Shown one piece after another: positions 16,401-24,122 of a stretch of DNA of 31,576 nt (position 1 is the stretch's first letter; the number at the start of each line of letters is the position of its first letter). The translations under genes were made by a program, and so were the position numbers. Origin of the DNA: an uncultured Collinsella sp. (lineage in GTDB: Bacteria > Actinomycetota > Coriobacteriia > Coriobacteriales > Coriobacteriaceae); the NCBI GenBank assembly GCA_900548935.1, contig URMR01000005.1, positions 1 through 31,576 on the forward strand. The letters are read 5' to 3'. The notes under the pieces are model-generated. The model did no database searches. It had not been told where the DNA came from and saw only the letters and a program-made list of their open reading frames with translations.

Positions 16401-16562
16401 ACTGGGCGCCGGGGCATTGAACTCCTGAACCTCGGGGTCAAAGCCGTGGTTGCGGAAGATCTGAGCGATATCCTCGGCAGCCAAGCGCTCTTCTTCGCTG
16501 CATGCCGGCGTGATGCCAGTGTTCTGCAGCAGGTGGTTAATATAGTTCTGGGTGTTCGCCAT
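13473..16562 (-). CDS. membrane-anchored M28-like protein, probably catalytically inactive
   Basis: A 1029-aa protein. The N-terminal part resembles M28 zinc aminopeptidases: VVVVAHYDSPRAELL supplies His138 and Asp140. Hydrophobic segments near 56-75, 77-96, 160-178 and 184-208 place it in the membrane. After TSGSVCNKSSVAAMLGVMDN (where active relatives have a metal-bridging Asp followed by Asn) comes an insert of about 600 residues, acidic and rich in Ala, Pro, Glu, Ser and Thr, with a Lys-rich GLFGRKKKNEQ. The M28-like C-terminus then resumes (about 870-1029): DIWFVATGASDCDGAGMKAF, FFINLESIGAG, DLPHNVNPTN. Usual catalytic residues appear replaced (EE by SD, bridging Asp by Cys, late Asp by Asn). 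The ATG at 16562 with GGAG is chosen over a frame extension to 16712. The role is unknown. Confidence 0.8.
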   Translation of the reverse strand: MANTQNYINHLLQNTGITPACSEEERLAAEDIAQIFRNHGFDPEVQEFNAPAPSRLAFAVTGILAFAGALLMGIGGGIGLVGTLLAIVGAVLYVLERTGRPVISRLGKTGVSQNVIAYHKASGPLASPRNRPVVVVAHYDSPRAELLAREPYAPYRALIAKLLPIATIAPAAIAVLRILPLPGALKVLLWIVAILVSLVALANAANIISNRFVLPYTSGSVCNKSSVAAMLGVMDNVAPYQGENEFPDDIPFDTYFGEQKRRAEEMARAAAEYAAAQQQNDYGNTIEYEEPAYTEDEYGQPVAPEGEQGEAFDEQIDGFEGASADETLIGVIAPEPQVQDIPDEEPVADESTAESAEEPAAAEQVEPEPKLYRNAAGNIRFGSDAIRALGMLPESCTLDYEEGEEPTFEPAPQPDPVVVAQPDEANVIEAEADAETAIDPAAGLDVMAPAPAPDELDNTEDDYDAYPQRVSYESDTDFSAELPVTTPHADIASAFASFGASASHFFKGAFAKGKKLVDDFEEKRAVAREAAEREAVAQQQAAEAERERAAQEFEQNDAEQPMSVDVADATTSFEAPQPSSADAAEETTTFETQQPVDSTVSFDATMTFEKQGTAIAEPLSAPDEDEPAAPDTVEDQSAAEQVAADSSEQEPEPVAPEAPQTDESRPYSTQIFTMPAPSDPGATVANAVPSQAETVDALMAQISSQASPRPNMNIPNPASAPAPMSSASPLASVPDPSMPSMQQANVASRTSLFDLPDPSAQVNDPFSTAQGPEPTSAPVVPPMPATSDVQPFETISAPAASSAKPQKRGLGGLFGRKKKNEQDSMSDWLGVEDDYDAKKSGRGIGSWDNFEDDDDGWKGGATSSDGASTEDMLAAVTSMGDDELLGHDIWFVATGASDCDGAGMKAFLAAHRDKLRGVFFINLESIGAGRLSVVTVEGEQQLLKGDRRIMNLVNKVCKSFHVDCGAFEMPYAKTDAYAALEASRRALTIAGVDGPRLACAYTEDDLPHNVNPTNIATVSEVVTEVIRRS

Positions 16563-16759
16563 GTGCGCTCCACATCCATAATCCGACAAATAGGCCCAAT
16601 GCATGCACATTAGAACCGTATATAGTCGAAAGTATACCCCGAGCAAGCGCAAACGACCGAATTCGGGCCATCTTAACGCCCCGAGCGGACAAGGATATAG
16701 CCTAATCTCCATATCGGACTAAAATCATGGCATCAAACACCTTCCCATGCGAGGATTCT
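16563..16759. promoter_or_regulatory. divergent promoter region
   Basis: The 197-base gap between the minus-strand M28-like gene and the plus-strand WYL pair must hold promoters for both. A TAAAAT at about 16718-16724 is a plausible -10 for the WYL operon. No convincing -35 or operator palindrome was identified. Confidence 0.35.
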
Positions 16760-17782
16760 ATGACGGCAAGCGATACAACCGTAACGAATAAAAAGGGGGC
16801 GCCGGAGCCCGGTTTCGACAAGACCGCCCAGCGCATCCTCAATCTGTTCTTTGTCCTTAACAGCTCTCCCGAGCCATTGACCACAGAGCAAATTGTCCTG
16901 GATTCCGATCTTGGCTATGGGTCGGGCAATATCGACTCGGATAAGCGCAAGTTTCGCCGCGATCGCGAAAAACTCCTCGAACGCGGAATCACGATCAAGG
17001 AAGTCCGCGCAGCAGGCTCCCAAGAAACCGAAGAAAGCGCGTGGACCATCGATCGCGAGCACACGTTTGCGGCCGGTGGCCTCATCACCGCAGACGACGC
17101 GGACATCTTGCTCGACGCTATCGACCAGACCCTTGCGACCGGTTCGGCCGCGTTTGCCACGCCGCTTGCAGACATACGCACCAAGATCGCCTACCTCACC
17201 GGCGCATCGACCGCAGAAGAGCCTCCCGCCCGTCGCTTGCCCGCCGTCGATGCGGTGTGGAGCGCTTTTGCCGAACGCTGCGCGCTGCGCTTTTTGTATC
17301 AAAACGGGCGCGGAGAGCAAAAAGAACGCGCCGTCTGCGTATACGGCATGTTCGAGCACGAGGGCGTGGCGTATTTTTGCGGACTCGACAACGCCACCGA
17401 TGAAATCAGGACGTTTCGCTGCGACCGTATCGTTCGCGCATGGCGCCCTTCGAAGGCCTACTCCATCCCCGCCGACTTCAACCTGAACGATCGCCTGTTC
17501 TTTGAGTTTGATTTTGCCGATTGCAAGCCCGTTATGGCGACCTTTTCGTTTGCCCCGCAAGCCCAGGCCGACATGGTCAGCGGCCTTACGCGGGGTCGCG
17601 GAGAGCTCACACGCACCGAAGAGGGTTGGACCTGGACCGTCAGCGTGCGCAATCTTAATGCCGCCGCCTCGTTTTGCATGGAGCACGCCATGGACGGCAT
17701 GAGACCCGTTGCCCCCGATGTACTTAAACTGGCGTGGAACCACCTCATCGAAAGGACGGTGCACGAGCATGCCCGCGCGTAA
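16760..17782 (+). CDS. WYL-domain transcriptional regulator, first of pair
   Basis: A 340-aa regulator. An N-terminal winged-helix region (about 15-95: KTAQRILNLFFVLNSSPEPLTTEQIV ... DSDKRKFRRDREKLLERG, quoted in parts) is typical of WYL proteins. The WYL region about 160-250 contains ALRFLYQNGRGEQKERAV and the FRCDRIVRAW segment; a WCX-like C-terminal extension follows. The layout matches PafB/PafC-type proteins, which in mycobacteria act as a pair and respond to DNA damage through nucleic-acid binding by the WYL domain. The ATG at 16760 has GAGG five bases upstream and is preferred to an ATG at 16727. It overlaps the next gene by 14 bases. The neighbouring DinG-type helicase makes a DNA-damage link attractive, but this is inference. 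Confidence 0.85.
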   Translation: MTASDTTVTNKKGAPEPGFDKTAQRILNLFFVLNSSPEPLTTEQIVLDSDLGYGSGNIDSDKRKFRRDREKLLERGITIKEVRAAGSQETEESAWTIDREHTFAAGGLITADDADILLDAIDQTLATGSAAFATPLADIRTKIAYLTGASTAEEPPARRLPAVDAVWSAFAERCALRFLYQNGRGEQKERAVCVYGMFEHEGVAYFCGLDNATDEIRTFRCDRIVRAWRPSKAYSIPADFNLNDRLFFEFDFADCKPVMATFSFAPQAQADMVSGLTRGRGELTRTEEGWTWTVSVRNLNAAASFCMEHAMDGMRPVAPDVLKLAWNHLIERTVHEHARA

Positions 17783-18686
17783 ACTCACCAGCGAGCAAAG
17801 GCTCTCGCGTGCGATTGACATCATGGAGGCCCTCTACGCTGCCGGTGAGACCGGTATGACACGAGGGGATATCTGCAGCCGTTTTGATATCACGGGTACG
17901 GCGCTCGATGAAATTATCGATATCGTCTCGACCCTCGCTGACCGTGAGTCGGGCGCCCGCATCATCTGCGAACGCCGCGGCGAGCGCATCATCCTGACAG
18001 GTGATGCGGGGCGTGTGCTGCCCTTGCGTCTAAGTGCCGCCGAAGGCGCCGTGCTCAATCACGAACTCGAATCGATGGGAATCGACTCTCGGGCAGCAGA
18101 GCGTATCCGACATGCCCTCCTACCCGAGGAACTCGGCTACAATCAGCGCGTCGTCGATACCGTTGCCCGAGGATCGCACTGGCAACAGCTGAACTGCGCG
18201 ATTCAAGACGGCGTTCGATGCCGCATCACCTACCGTTCGATGGACGACGCACGGGCGCGCGAGCGTCTCATCGACCCCCTGCGCATCGCGACACATGGTG
18301 ATCAAACCTACCTGATTGCCTGGGATGTCGAAGTTGACGAGCAGCGCTCCTACCGCATGGACAAAATCGAGGGCCTTGCCTTCACCGACGATTCCGTGGA
18401 GCGCCACACGCCCGCGTCCGCATCCCTCCACGAATCCCTTTCCCATGCGGAACAGAGCGCAAAACTCCTCATGCCGCTCGACATGGCAGAGCGCCTAGAC
18501 TGGGCCGGCATCATGTCGATTGAGCCAAACGGGGCAGACATGGCAACGGTGACCGTGCGTTATGGGTCAGAGCACTGGCTGTTCTGTCAGATAATCGCAG
18601 CGGGCGGAGCCATCCGCATACTGGATGACCCCGCCTTGGCAAAGCGTCTATGCGATATGGCGAAGAGCCTGACCTGCCCGCTTTAA
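17769..18686 (+). CDS. WYL-domain transcriptional regulator, second of pair
   Basis: A 305-aa regulator. The N-terminal helix-turn-helix (LSRAIDIMEALYAAGETGMTRG...) is followed by a WYL core around 150-215 with CAIQDGVRCRITYRSMDD, ERLIDPLRIATHGDQTYL and SYRMDKIEGLAF, then a C-terminal WCX-like domain. It corresponds to the PafC-like partner of the preceding gene. The ATG at 17769 lies inside the end of the first gene (14-base overlap), so the pair is translationally coupled and probably forms a heterodimer. Its TAA shares the TTAA tetranucleotide with the stop of the converging helicase gene, leaving no room for a terminator between them. Confidence 0.86.
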   Translation: MPARKLTSEQRLSRAIDIMEALYAAGETGMTRGDICSRFDITGTALDEIIDIVSTLADRESGARIICERRGERIILTGDAGRVLPLRLSAAEGAVLNHELESMGIDSRAAERIRHALLPEELGYNQRVVDTVARGSHWQQLNCAIQDGVRCRITYRSMDDARARERLIDPLRIATHGDQTYLIAWDVEVDEQRSYRMDKIEGLAFTDDSVERHTPASASLHESLSHAEQSAKLLMPLDMAERLDWAGIMSIEPNGADMATVTVRYGSEHWLFCQIIAAGGAIRILDDPALAKRLCDMAKSLTCPL

Positions 18687-21577
18687 CGGCGTCTCTCGTG
18701 GCGCGCACGCCACAGCTGCAAATAATGACCGATCTGTGCCGACTCGATACGCTGGTAGGAAGTCGTAGGCAGCGACGTCAAGAACTTCTTGCCGTAGCCC
18801 TTTGTCACCAAACGCGGATCTGCCAAGATAAGCACGCCGCAATCAGTCGACGAGCGAATGAGACGGCCGGCGGCTTGCTTGACTTCGAGCACTGCCTCGG
18901 GCAGCGAGTAGCGCGCCCAGGCGCGGTCTTCGCGCAGGTTGCGCTCGCACGAAAGAGGATCCGTGGGGCTCGAGAACGGCAGCTTGGGGATAATGACGCA
19001 GCGCAGCGTCTCGCCGCTGGCGTCAAAGCCCTCCCAAAAGGCCTTGAGCGCAAAGAGCGATGAGGTCGGCTCGTTGATAAACCGATCGCGCAGGCGACGC
19101 GGGGACGAGTTGCGCTGTTGACAATTGAGCTCCAGGCCCGCTCGCGCCAATTTGGGCTCGACACGGGCATACAGGTCCTCCATATCGCGCCTGTTAGTGA
19201 ACAGCGTAAGCACCGATCCACCCATGGCGAGATGGGCATCGACCAGTACGCACTCGAGCGCTGACAGATAGCGCTCGCGATCGCGCGGATCGGGAATGTC
19301 CCCCGCCACGACCACGGCCATATTCGAGTCAAAGTCATAGCTCGAATCCAGGTGCAGTGATGAGGATGTCGACGCACCAATGCGATCGAGGCCGACAGCA
19401 TGGTTGAAATGCTCAAAGCTCTTGGACACCGTCATGGTCGCCGAAGCGAAGATGGCCGTGTGCACCTCGGGCAGCCACTCGTTCGCCAGGGCCTCGCCGA
19501 TATCGATGCGCTCAGCGGTCATAGACTCCCCGCCCGCTCGCAGCCGGCGGTTAACCTGCAATGAGTACACATAGTGCTCATCCGTACCCTCAATGATGAG
19601 CTTGAGATTCTCGACCAACTCGTGAAGACGGCGCGAAATCTCGCCCAGGTCGACGACGACCTCAGGCTTATCGGCAGCGACGGCTTGCACCAGCGCGTCT
19701 ACGCTTTTATCCGCTTGGTCCAGCGCATCAATTGCGGTATGGGCCGACTGCAAAAAATCGTGCCAGTCATCCGACTCGCGCAACTCGGGGCCAATCCACA
19801 GATTCGCGTTGTCATAGCCCCCGCGGGCACGGCGGCCAAGCTCGCGCACGCCATCGAACACATCGGCAATCGCCATGCTCGCGCGGGCAACCGTCGACGT
19901 CGCCTTGGCAGTGAGTCCCAGGTAGAGCGTGGAGCCCTCGGAAGTGGCCAGGTCACGAGAAACCTGACTCAGCGCACCGGCACTCGATCCGCCCAAGCGC
20001 TCAAACAGCACGCGCGACTCATCGGCCGAAACCACGCGCGCCCATTGGCGACGGGCCTCGCGCTCGATAGAATGGGCCTCATCGACCACCCAGTGACGAA
20101 TCGGAGGCAAAATCCTTCCCTCGGCGGCCACGTTGCGGAACAGTAGGGAATGGTTGGTGACCACCACGTCGGCATGTGCAGCACGGCGACGTGCCCCGTG
20201 GACCAGGCATTTGTCAGGGAAGAACGGACACAGACGGCGTGCACACTCGCGTGAAGCCGTCGTAAAGTCGGGACGGTTGACGCTGCGCCAGCGAATGCCA
20301 AGTGAATCGAGGTCTCCATCGGCAGATTGGCACACATACGCCATGATCACCGCAACCGCTGTGAGCGTGTCAGCAGGATCGCGCTTGGTGGTAATCTCAA
20401 CCTGACCACGGCTCATGCGCTCGAGCTTGCGCAGGCACGGATAGTGGTCATAGCCCTTGAGTGCACAAAATGACAGGCCCCCGTCCAGCTGTTCGGCGAG
20501 CTTTGGCAGCTCATGGTACATAAGCTGGTCGGCAAGATTATTCGATTTGGTCGCAATGCCAACGGTAATGTTGTTTCGGCGGGCGGCCTCGGCAAAGGGC
20601 ACGAGATAGGCCATCGACTTACCGACGCCCGTGCCCGCCTCGATCACGCGATGGGTACCCGTGACCAGCGCATCGCGCACCTCAACCGCCATCGCGATCT
20701 GCTCGTCGCGCGGCTCATAGGTGGGGTACATACGATTGACCAGGCCGCCGGGGGCGTAATCTGCCTCGATCTCTTCACGGCTCGGCATCTTAAGGACCGA
20801 CAGCTCGTCCGCATCAACGCGATCGTCCGCGCGATCGGCCTTGAGCACATCGGCACGAGCGGCGCTGAGCGAAAATATCGAACCCGGGTTCTGGCCAGCC
20901 AAAAAAGAAAAAATGGGACGATAGGACCAAGGCACGTCCGCGTGCATGTCCGCCAAGCGCGCCATAAGGCCCGAAGGCAGGTCGGTAAGTGCGACCAGCA
21001 GCACGCGCCACACACCGCACAGGGCATCAACGTCTGCATTCGCACGGTGCGATACCGAATCGCACCCAAACAAGTCGGCCATAAAGGACAGTTTGTGCGA
21101 TGTCAGGCGCGGAAGCGCAATGCGTGATAGCGCCAGCGAATCGATCCAGATATCACTCACGTTGACGCCGCCTTTGACCGATTCGATAAACGACCGGTCA
21201 AACGTGGCGTTATGTGCGATAACAGGACAGCCGCCCACAAAGTCGGCGAGTGCCGCGACGGCCTCGACGGCCGACGGGGCATCTGCCACATCGGCGTTCG
21301 TAATACTCGTGAGCTCGGTAATCTCTGCAGGAATCAGCTGCTTGGGATGCACGAACGTATCGAAGCGGTCAATGACCTCGCGGCCCGAAAGACGGGCCGC
21401 GGAAATCTCAATTAACTCGTTGTCCTGCACCGAAAGACCCGTGGTCTCGGTATCGAGGACGATTACATCCTCCTCGATGAGGCCAAACGACTGCGTCTTG
21501 GCGCGCTCGGCGAGCGTGGCATAAGAATCGATGACAAACTGCGGCGTTCCAGGAGATACGGCGTCCTCGATTAGCAT
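18683..21577 (-). CDS. dinG: DnaQ-type exonuclease / DinG-like iron-sulfur helicase fusion
   Basis: A 964-aa protein predicted to unwind and trim DNA in repair. The N-terminal DEDDh exonuclease has Asp42 and Glu44 (VLDTETTG), Asp127 (AHNATFDRSF) and His177/Asp182 (HRANAD). The C-terminal XPD/DinG superfamily-2 helicase has Walker A EAGTGVGKS with Lys320; four cysteines placed for a 4Fe-4S cluster (Cys381, 445, 450, 457); DEAH at 499-502; motif V-like LFTNRRDM; and QAAGRLIRS (motif VI). The exonuclease-helicase fusion is the DinG form known in Gram-positives. The ATG at 21577 overlaps the ddl stop (ATGCTAA), so it is coupled to ddl; a longer start at 21622 is less likely. It converges on the WYL pair with overlapping stops. 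Confidence 0.93.
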   Translation of the reverse strand: MLIEDAVSPGTPQFVIDSYATLAERAKTQSFGLIEEDVIVLDTETTGLSVQDNELIEISAARLSGREVIDRFDTFVHPKQLIPAEITELTSITNADVADAPSAVEAVAALADFVGGCPVIAHNATFDRSFIESVKGGVNVSDIWIDSLALSRIALPRLTSHKLSFMADLFGCDSVSHRANADVDALCGVWRVLLVALTDLPSGLMARLADMHADVPWSYRPIFSFLAGQNPGSIFSLSAARADVLKADRADDRVDADELSVLKMPSREEIEADYAPGGLVNRMYPTYEPRDEQIAMAVEVRDALVTGTHRVIEAGTGVGKSMAYLVPFAEAARRNNITVGIATKSNNLADQLMYHELPKLAEQLDGGLSFCALKGYDHYPCLRKLERMSRGQVEITTKRDPADTLTAVAVIMAYVCQSADGDLDSLGIRWRSVNRPDFTTASRECARRLCPFFPDKCLVHGARRRAAHADVVVTNHSLLFRNVAAEGRILPPIRHWVVDEAHSIEREARRQWARVVSADESRVLFERLGGSSAGALSQVSRDLATSEGSTLYLGLTAKATSTVARASMAIADVFDGVRELGRRARGGYDNANLWIGPELRESDDWHDFLQSAHTAIDALDQADKSVDALVQAVAADKPEVVVDLGEISRRLHELVENLKLIIEGTDEHYVYSLQVNRRLRAGGESMTAERIDIGEALANEWLPEVHTAIFASATMTVSKSFEHFNHAVGLDRIGASTSSSLHLDSSYDFDSNMAVVVAGDIPDPRDRERYLSALECVLVDAHLAMGGSVLTLFTNRRDMEDLYARVEPKLARAGLELNCQQRNSSPRRLRDRFINEPTSSLFALKAFWEGFDASGETLRCVIIPKLPFSSPTDPLSCERNLREDRAWARYSLPEAVLEVKQAAGRLIRSSTDCGVLILADPRLVTKGYGKKFLTSLPTTSYQRIESAQIGHYLQLWRARHERRR

Positions 21578-22536
21578 GCAACGCCCGCTCGACGGAGACC
21601 CATACGGATCAGGCTGTCGCACACCTGAGGGAACGTCATGTCGTCGGTATGACGAATCTCATCGGGATACAGCGACGTATCGGTCATGCCGGGAATGGTA
21701 TTGGTCTCGAGAATGACAGGACCGTCCTCGCTCACGATAAAGTCGCTGCGCGAGATACCCAGGCAGCCGAGTGCCTTATGGGCGGCACAGGCGAGCTCCT
21801 GGGCACGAGCGTAGTTCTCGGGCGAAATCTGCGCCGGAATGCGATGGATGTCCGTGGGGTCGACGTATTTCACATCCAGATCGTAGAACTCGCAGTCCTC
21901 AGGCTTGCGAATCTCCACAATCGGCAGCGCGCGCACGTCGTCCTCGCCATACACGCCCACGGTGATCTCGGTTCCCTCGATGCACTTTTCGACCAGCACC
22001 TTATCGCCGTACTCAAAAGCCTTGGCGATTGCCGCCGGCAGCTCGGAAGGCTCGTGAACGAGCGAAATGCCGTAGCTAGAACCGTTGACAGCGGGCTTTA
22101 CAAAGCAACGCTCGCCACAAACCTCGACGATACGATCGATATCGATCTCGTCGCCCGCCTCAAGCGCCAGGCCGGGGGCAATGGGGATGCCAGCCTTGGC
22201 ATACAGAAGCTTTGAAACCTCTTTATCGGCGCCACATGCGCTGGCGAGCACGCCCGACGCCGTGTAGGGGATACCCAGCGTCTCCATGGCCCCCTGCATG
22301 GCGCCATCCTCGCCGCCGGCGCCGTGCATGGCGATAAACGCCACGTCGAAGCCGCCCGTCGCCATGGTCACCATAAAGTCATCGGCGGCGGTGTCGAGCA
22401 ACTCCACCGAGGTGTAGCCGGCCTCCTTCAGTGCCACCACGACATTCTTTCCCGAATTGAGCGAAATCTCGCGTTCGGCGGAATGGCCGCCCGCCAAGAC
22501 CGCTACGTGCATGTTCTCTAGGCTTTTACCCGGCAT
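21571..22536 (-). CDS. ddl: D-alanine--D-alanine ligase
   Basis: Cytosolic ATP-grasp enzyme making D-Ala-D-Ala for peptidoglycan precursors. 321 aa, on the short side of the family. Visible: N-terminal AVLAGGHSAEREISLNSG with Glu21 (substrate contact); HGAGGEDGAMQGAME; ATP-binding KPAVNGSSYGISLV and EKCIEGTEITVGVYG; and the C-terminal metal-binding run FIVSEDGPVILETNTIPGMT. The ATG at 22536 is preceded by GAGGAGG. The ordinary (not VanA-type) pattern suggests the housekeeping ligase. The 3' end overlaps the helicase start by 7 bases. Confidence 0.95.
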   Translation of the reverse strand: MPGKSLENMHVAVLAGGHSAEREISLNSGKNVVVALKEAGYTSVELLDTAADDFMVTMATGGFDVAFIAMHGAGGEDGAMQGAMETLGIPYTASGVLASACGADKEVSKLLYAKAGIPIAPGLALEAGDEIDIDRIVEVCGERCFVKPAVNGSSYGISLVHEPSELPAAIAKAFEYGDKVLVEKCIEGTEITVGVYGEDDVRALPIVEIRKPEDCEFYDLDVKYVDPTDIHRIPAQISPENYARAQELACAAHKALGCLGISRSDFIVSEDGPVILETNTIPGMTDTSLYPDEIRHTDDMTFPQVCDSLIRMGLRRAGVAC

Positions 22537-22621
22537 GGGCAGACTCCTCCTCTATAATTTCTGCAGCTGATACCATATTGTAGCGATACCCTCTACGTTT
22601 CCCCAAAATCGAAAGGCTTCC

Positions 22622-23674
22622 ATGAATCCCAGGACTAAATCTCAAGACATTCGCGATTTGAGCCAAAACGATATTCGCGAACTTGTCGCCGAACTCGGCC
22701 AACCCGCTTTTCGCGCAAAGCAGCTTATCGAATGGGTTTTTGAGAAGAACGTTTGTTCGTTTGACGATATGACCAACCTCCCCAAGGCCTTCCGCGAGCA
22801 GCTGAAGGAGGCTTTTGCCTTCGACACGCCGACCGAGCTCGCCAAACAGGTGTCTAAGGATGGCTCTCGTAAATACCTACTCGAGTACCACGACGGCATC
22901 TCCGTCGAGACCGTCGGCATGCCTCGTCGAAACAAGCTGTCTGTCTGTGTATCCACCCAAGCCGGCTGTGGCATGGGCTGCGCTTTTTGCGCTACCGGCC
23001 TGAACGGCCTCAAGCGCTCGCTGACCGCTCAGGAGATCGTTGACCAGGTACTCCATGTTTCTAACGACTTTGGTGAGCGCGCGACGAGCGTCGTGCTCAT
23101 GGGCCAGGGCGAGCCTTTCGCCAACTACGACGAGGTCCTCAAGGCACTACGAATCCTTAATGACCCTGACGGCATCGGTATCGGAGCGCGCCACCTCACC
23201 GTCTCCACCAGCGGTGTTATTCCTGGTATTCGTAAGTTTGCCGACATTCCCGAGCAGTTCACGCTCGCCGTCTCACTGCACTCTGCCATCCAGTCAACGC
23301 GCAACAAGATTATGCCCGGCGTTAAGAAGTACACGCTGCTTCGTCTTCATGAGGCACTTCAGCTCTACACCGAAAAGACTGGCCGCCGTCCGACGTACGA
23401 ATACGCCATGATCGAGGGTGTCAATGACACTAACCCCGAGATGCAGGCGCTCTGCGACTTCTGCGAGGGCACGCTGTGCCACGTCAACCTGATCCAGCTC
23501 AACGATATCGAGGGCAGCCCCCTCAAGCCGTCGCCGATTCATAAGGTTGAAGACCTTCAGCGTCGTCTTGAGTCCCGTGGTATTGAGACCACGATCCGTA
23601 ACTCTCGCGGCAACGATATCGACGCTGCTTGCGGCCAACTCAAGCAGCGCTTCAAGGTTCAGAAGAACGCATAG
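22622..23674 (+). CDS. rlmN: dual-specificity 23S rRNA/tRNA adenine-C2 methyltransferase
   Basis: Radical-SAM enzyme methylating C2 of A2503 in 23S rRNA and, in many bacteria, A37 of some tRNAs. 350 aa. The 4Fe-4S motif CxxxCxxC is Cys116, Cys120, Cys123 (GCGMGCAFCATG). The C-terminal catalytic cysteine that becomes methylated is Cys337 (DIDAACGQL), and GQGEPFANY and RHLTVSTSGVIPGI are family segments. The start ATG follows a GAAAGG-like site (CGAAAGGCTTCC). It is divergent from ddl and followed by a parS-like site and a strong terminator. Confidence 0.96.
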   Translation: MNPRTKSQDIRDLSQNDIRELVAELGQPAFRAKQLIEWVFEKNVCSFDDMTNLPKAFREQLKEAFAFDTPTELAKQVSKDGSRKYLLEYHDGISVETVGMPRRNKLSVCVSTQAGCGMGCAFCATGLNGLKRSLTAQEIVDQVLHVSNDFGERATSVVLMGQGEPFANYDEVLKALRILNDPDGIGIGARHLTVSTSGVIPGIRKFADIPEQFTLAVSLHSAIQSTRNKIMPGVKKYTLLRLHEALQLYTEKTGRRPTYEYAMIEGVNDTNPEMQALCDFCEGTLCHVNLIQLNDIEGSPLKPSPIHKVEDLQRRLESRGIETTIRNSRGNDIDAACGQLKQRFKVQKNA

Positions 23675-23690
23675 GGGAGACCAACCTAAA

Positions 23691-23706
23691 CGTTTCATGT
23701 GAAACA
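23691..23706. promoter_or_regulatory. parS-like ParB-binding site, degenerate
   Basis: CGTTTCATGTGAAACA matches parS (TGTTTCACGTGAAACA) at 14 of 16 positions; the changes are the first base and one central base. It lies 17 bases past the rlmN stop, about 2.1 kb from the three perfect sites. It could be a weaker nucleation or secondary ParB site. Confidence 0.6.
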
Positions 23707-23710
23707 TCGA

Positions 23711-23748
23711 ACAGCCCCGGTTGCTTAATTGCAACCGGGGCTGTTTCA
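23711..23748 (+). terminator. intrinsic terminator of rlmN
   Basis: ACAGCCCCGGTTGC (23711-23724) pairs perfectly over 14 bases with GCAACCGGGGCTGT (23731-23744), with a 6-base loop and a short T-rich end (TTCAT). Confidence 0.85.
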
Positions 23749-23803
23749 TATCTATCACTAATATGCATAGCGCATTTGCTCAACAGCTTTTTCGCAAGAA
23801 TTT

Positions 23804-23839
23804 AGGGGTCCCTGTTCTGGCGTTCAGACAAGGACCCCT
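23804..23839. terminator. hairpin between converging rlmN and parB-operon transcripts
   Basis: AGGGGTCC (23804-23811) pairs with GGACCCCT (23832-23839) around a 20-base loop. Neither strand has a strong U run. Its position past the last gene of the parAB transcript suggests an end signal, but it could be another kind of site. Confidence 0.4.
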
Positions 23840-23859
23840 TCAAAACTAGCTAGTGATTG

Positions 23860-23871
23860 TTAGGTACCTAA
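23860..23871. repeat. 12-bp palindrome, copy 1
   Basis: TTAGGTACCTAA, a perfect palindrome. It overlaps the stop codon of the small membrane-protein gene and its 3' flank. An identical copy stands at 27361-27372. The two bracket the jag-rsmG-parA-parB block. Function unknown. Confidence 0.7.
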
Positions 23872-24122
23872 AAGCCTACATTTTCCCATTGATGATTAAC
23901 CCAATCTTGATTAATCTTGGGATTTTTAGTTACCTGAGCTGTACGCATAGCGACATCCTCAGTCATAACATCCATCTTCTTTTTGGATGTATCGACGATA
24001 TCCTGCGCTCCGCGAAGCAGACGGCCACGCAATTCATCATCTGTTGCGACCTTAAATCCCGCAAATGCACCAACCGCTACAGTTGCAGCCAAAGCAAGAG
24101 CAGTCAGAACTCTATTCCTCAT
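23868..24122 (-). CDS. small single-TM protein overlapping parB
   Basis: An 84-aa protein. One N-terminal membrane helix (about 5-21, VLTALALAATVAVGAFAGF), then a soluble helical stretch of about 55 residues rich in Lys, Asp and Val (LRGRLLRGAQDIVDTSKKKMDVM). The ATG at 24122 has GGAGG five bases upstream and overlaps the last 11 bases of parB in another frame. An earlier in-frame start at 24140 would lose this site. The overlap with parB predicts coupled, co-regulated synthesis. No family is recognised. A membrane tether for the segregation machinery is a guess from position only. Confidence 0.75.
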   Translation of the reverse strand: MRNRVLTALALAATVAVGAFAGFKVATDDELRGRLLRGAQDIVDTSKKKMDVMTEDVAMRTAQVTKNPKINQDWVNHQWENVGF

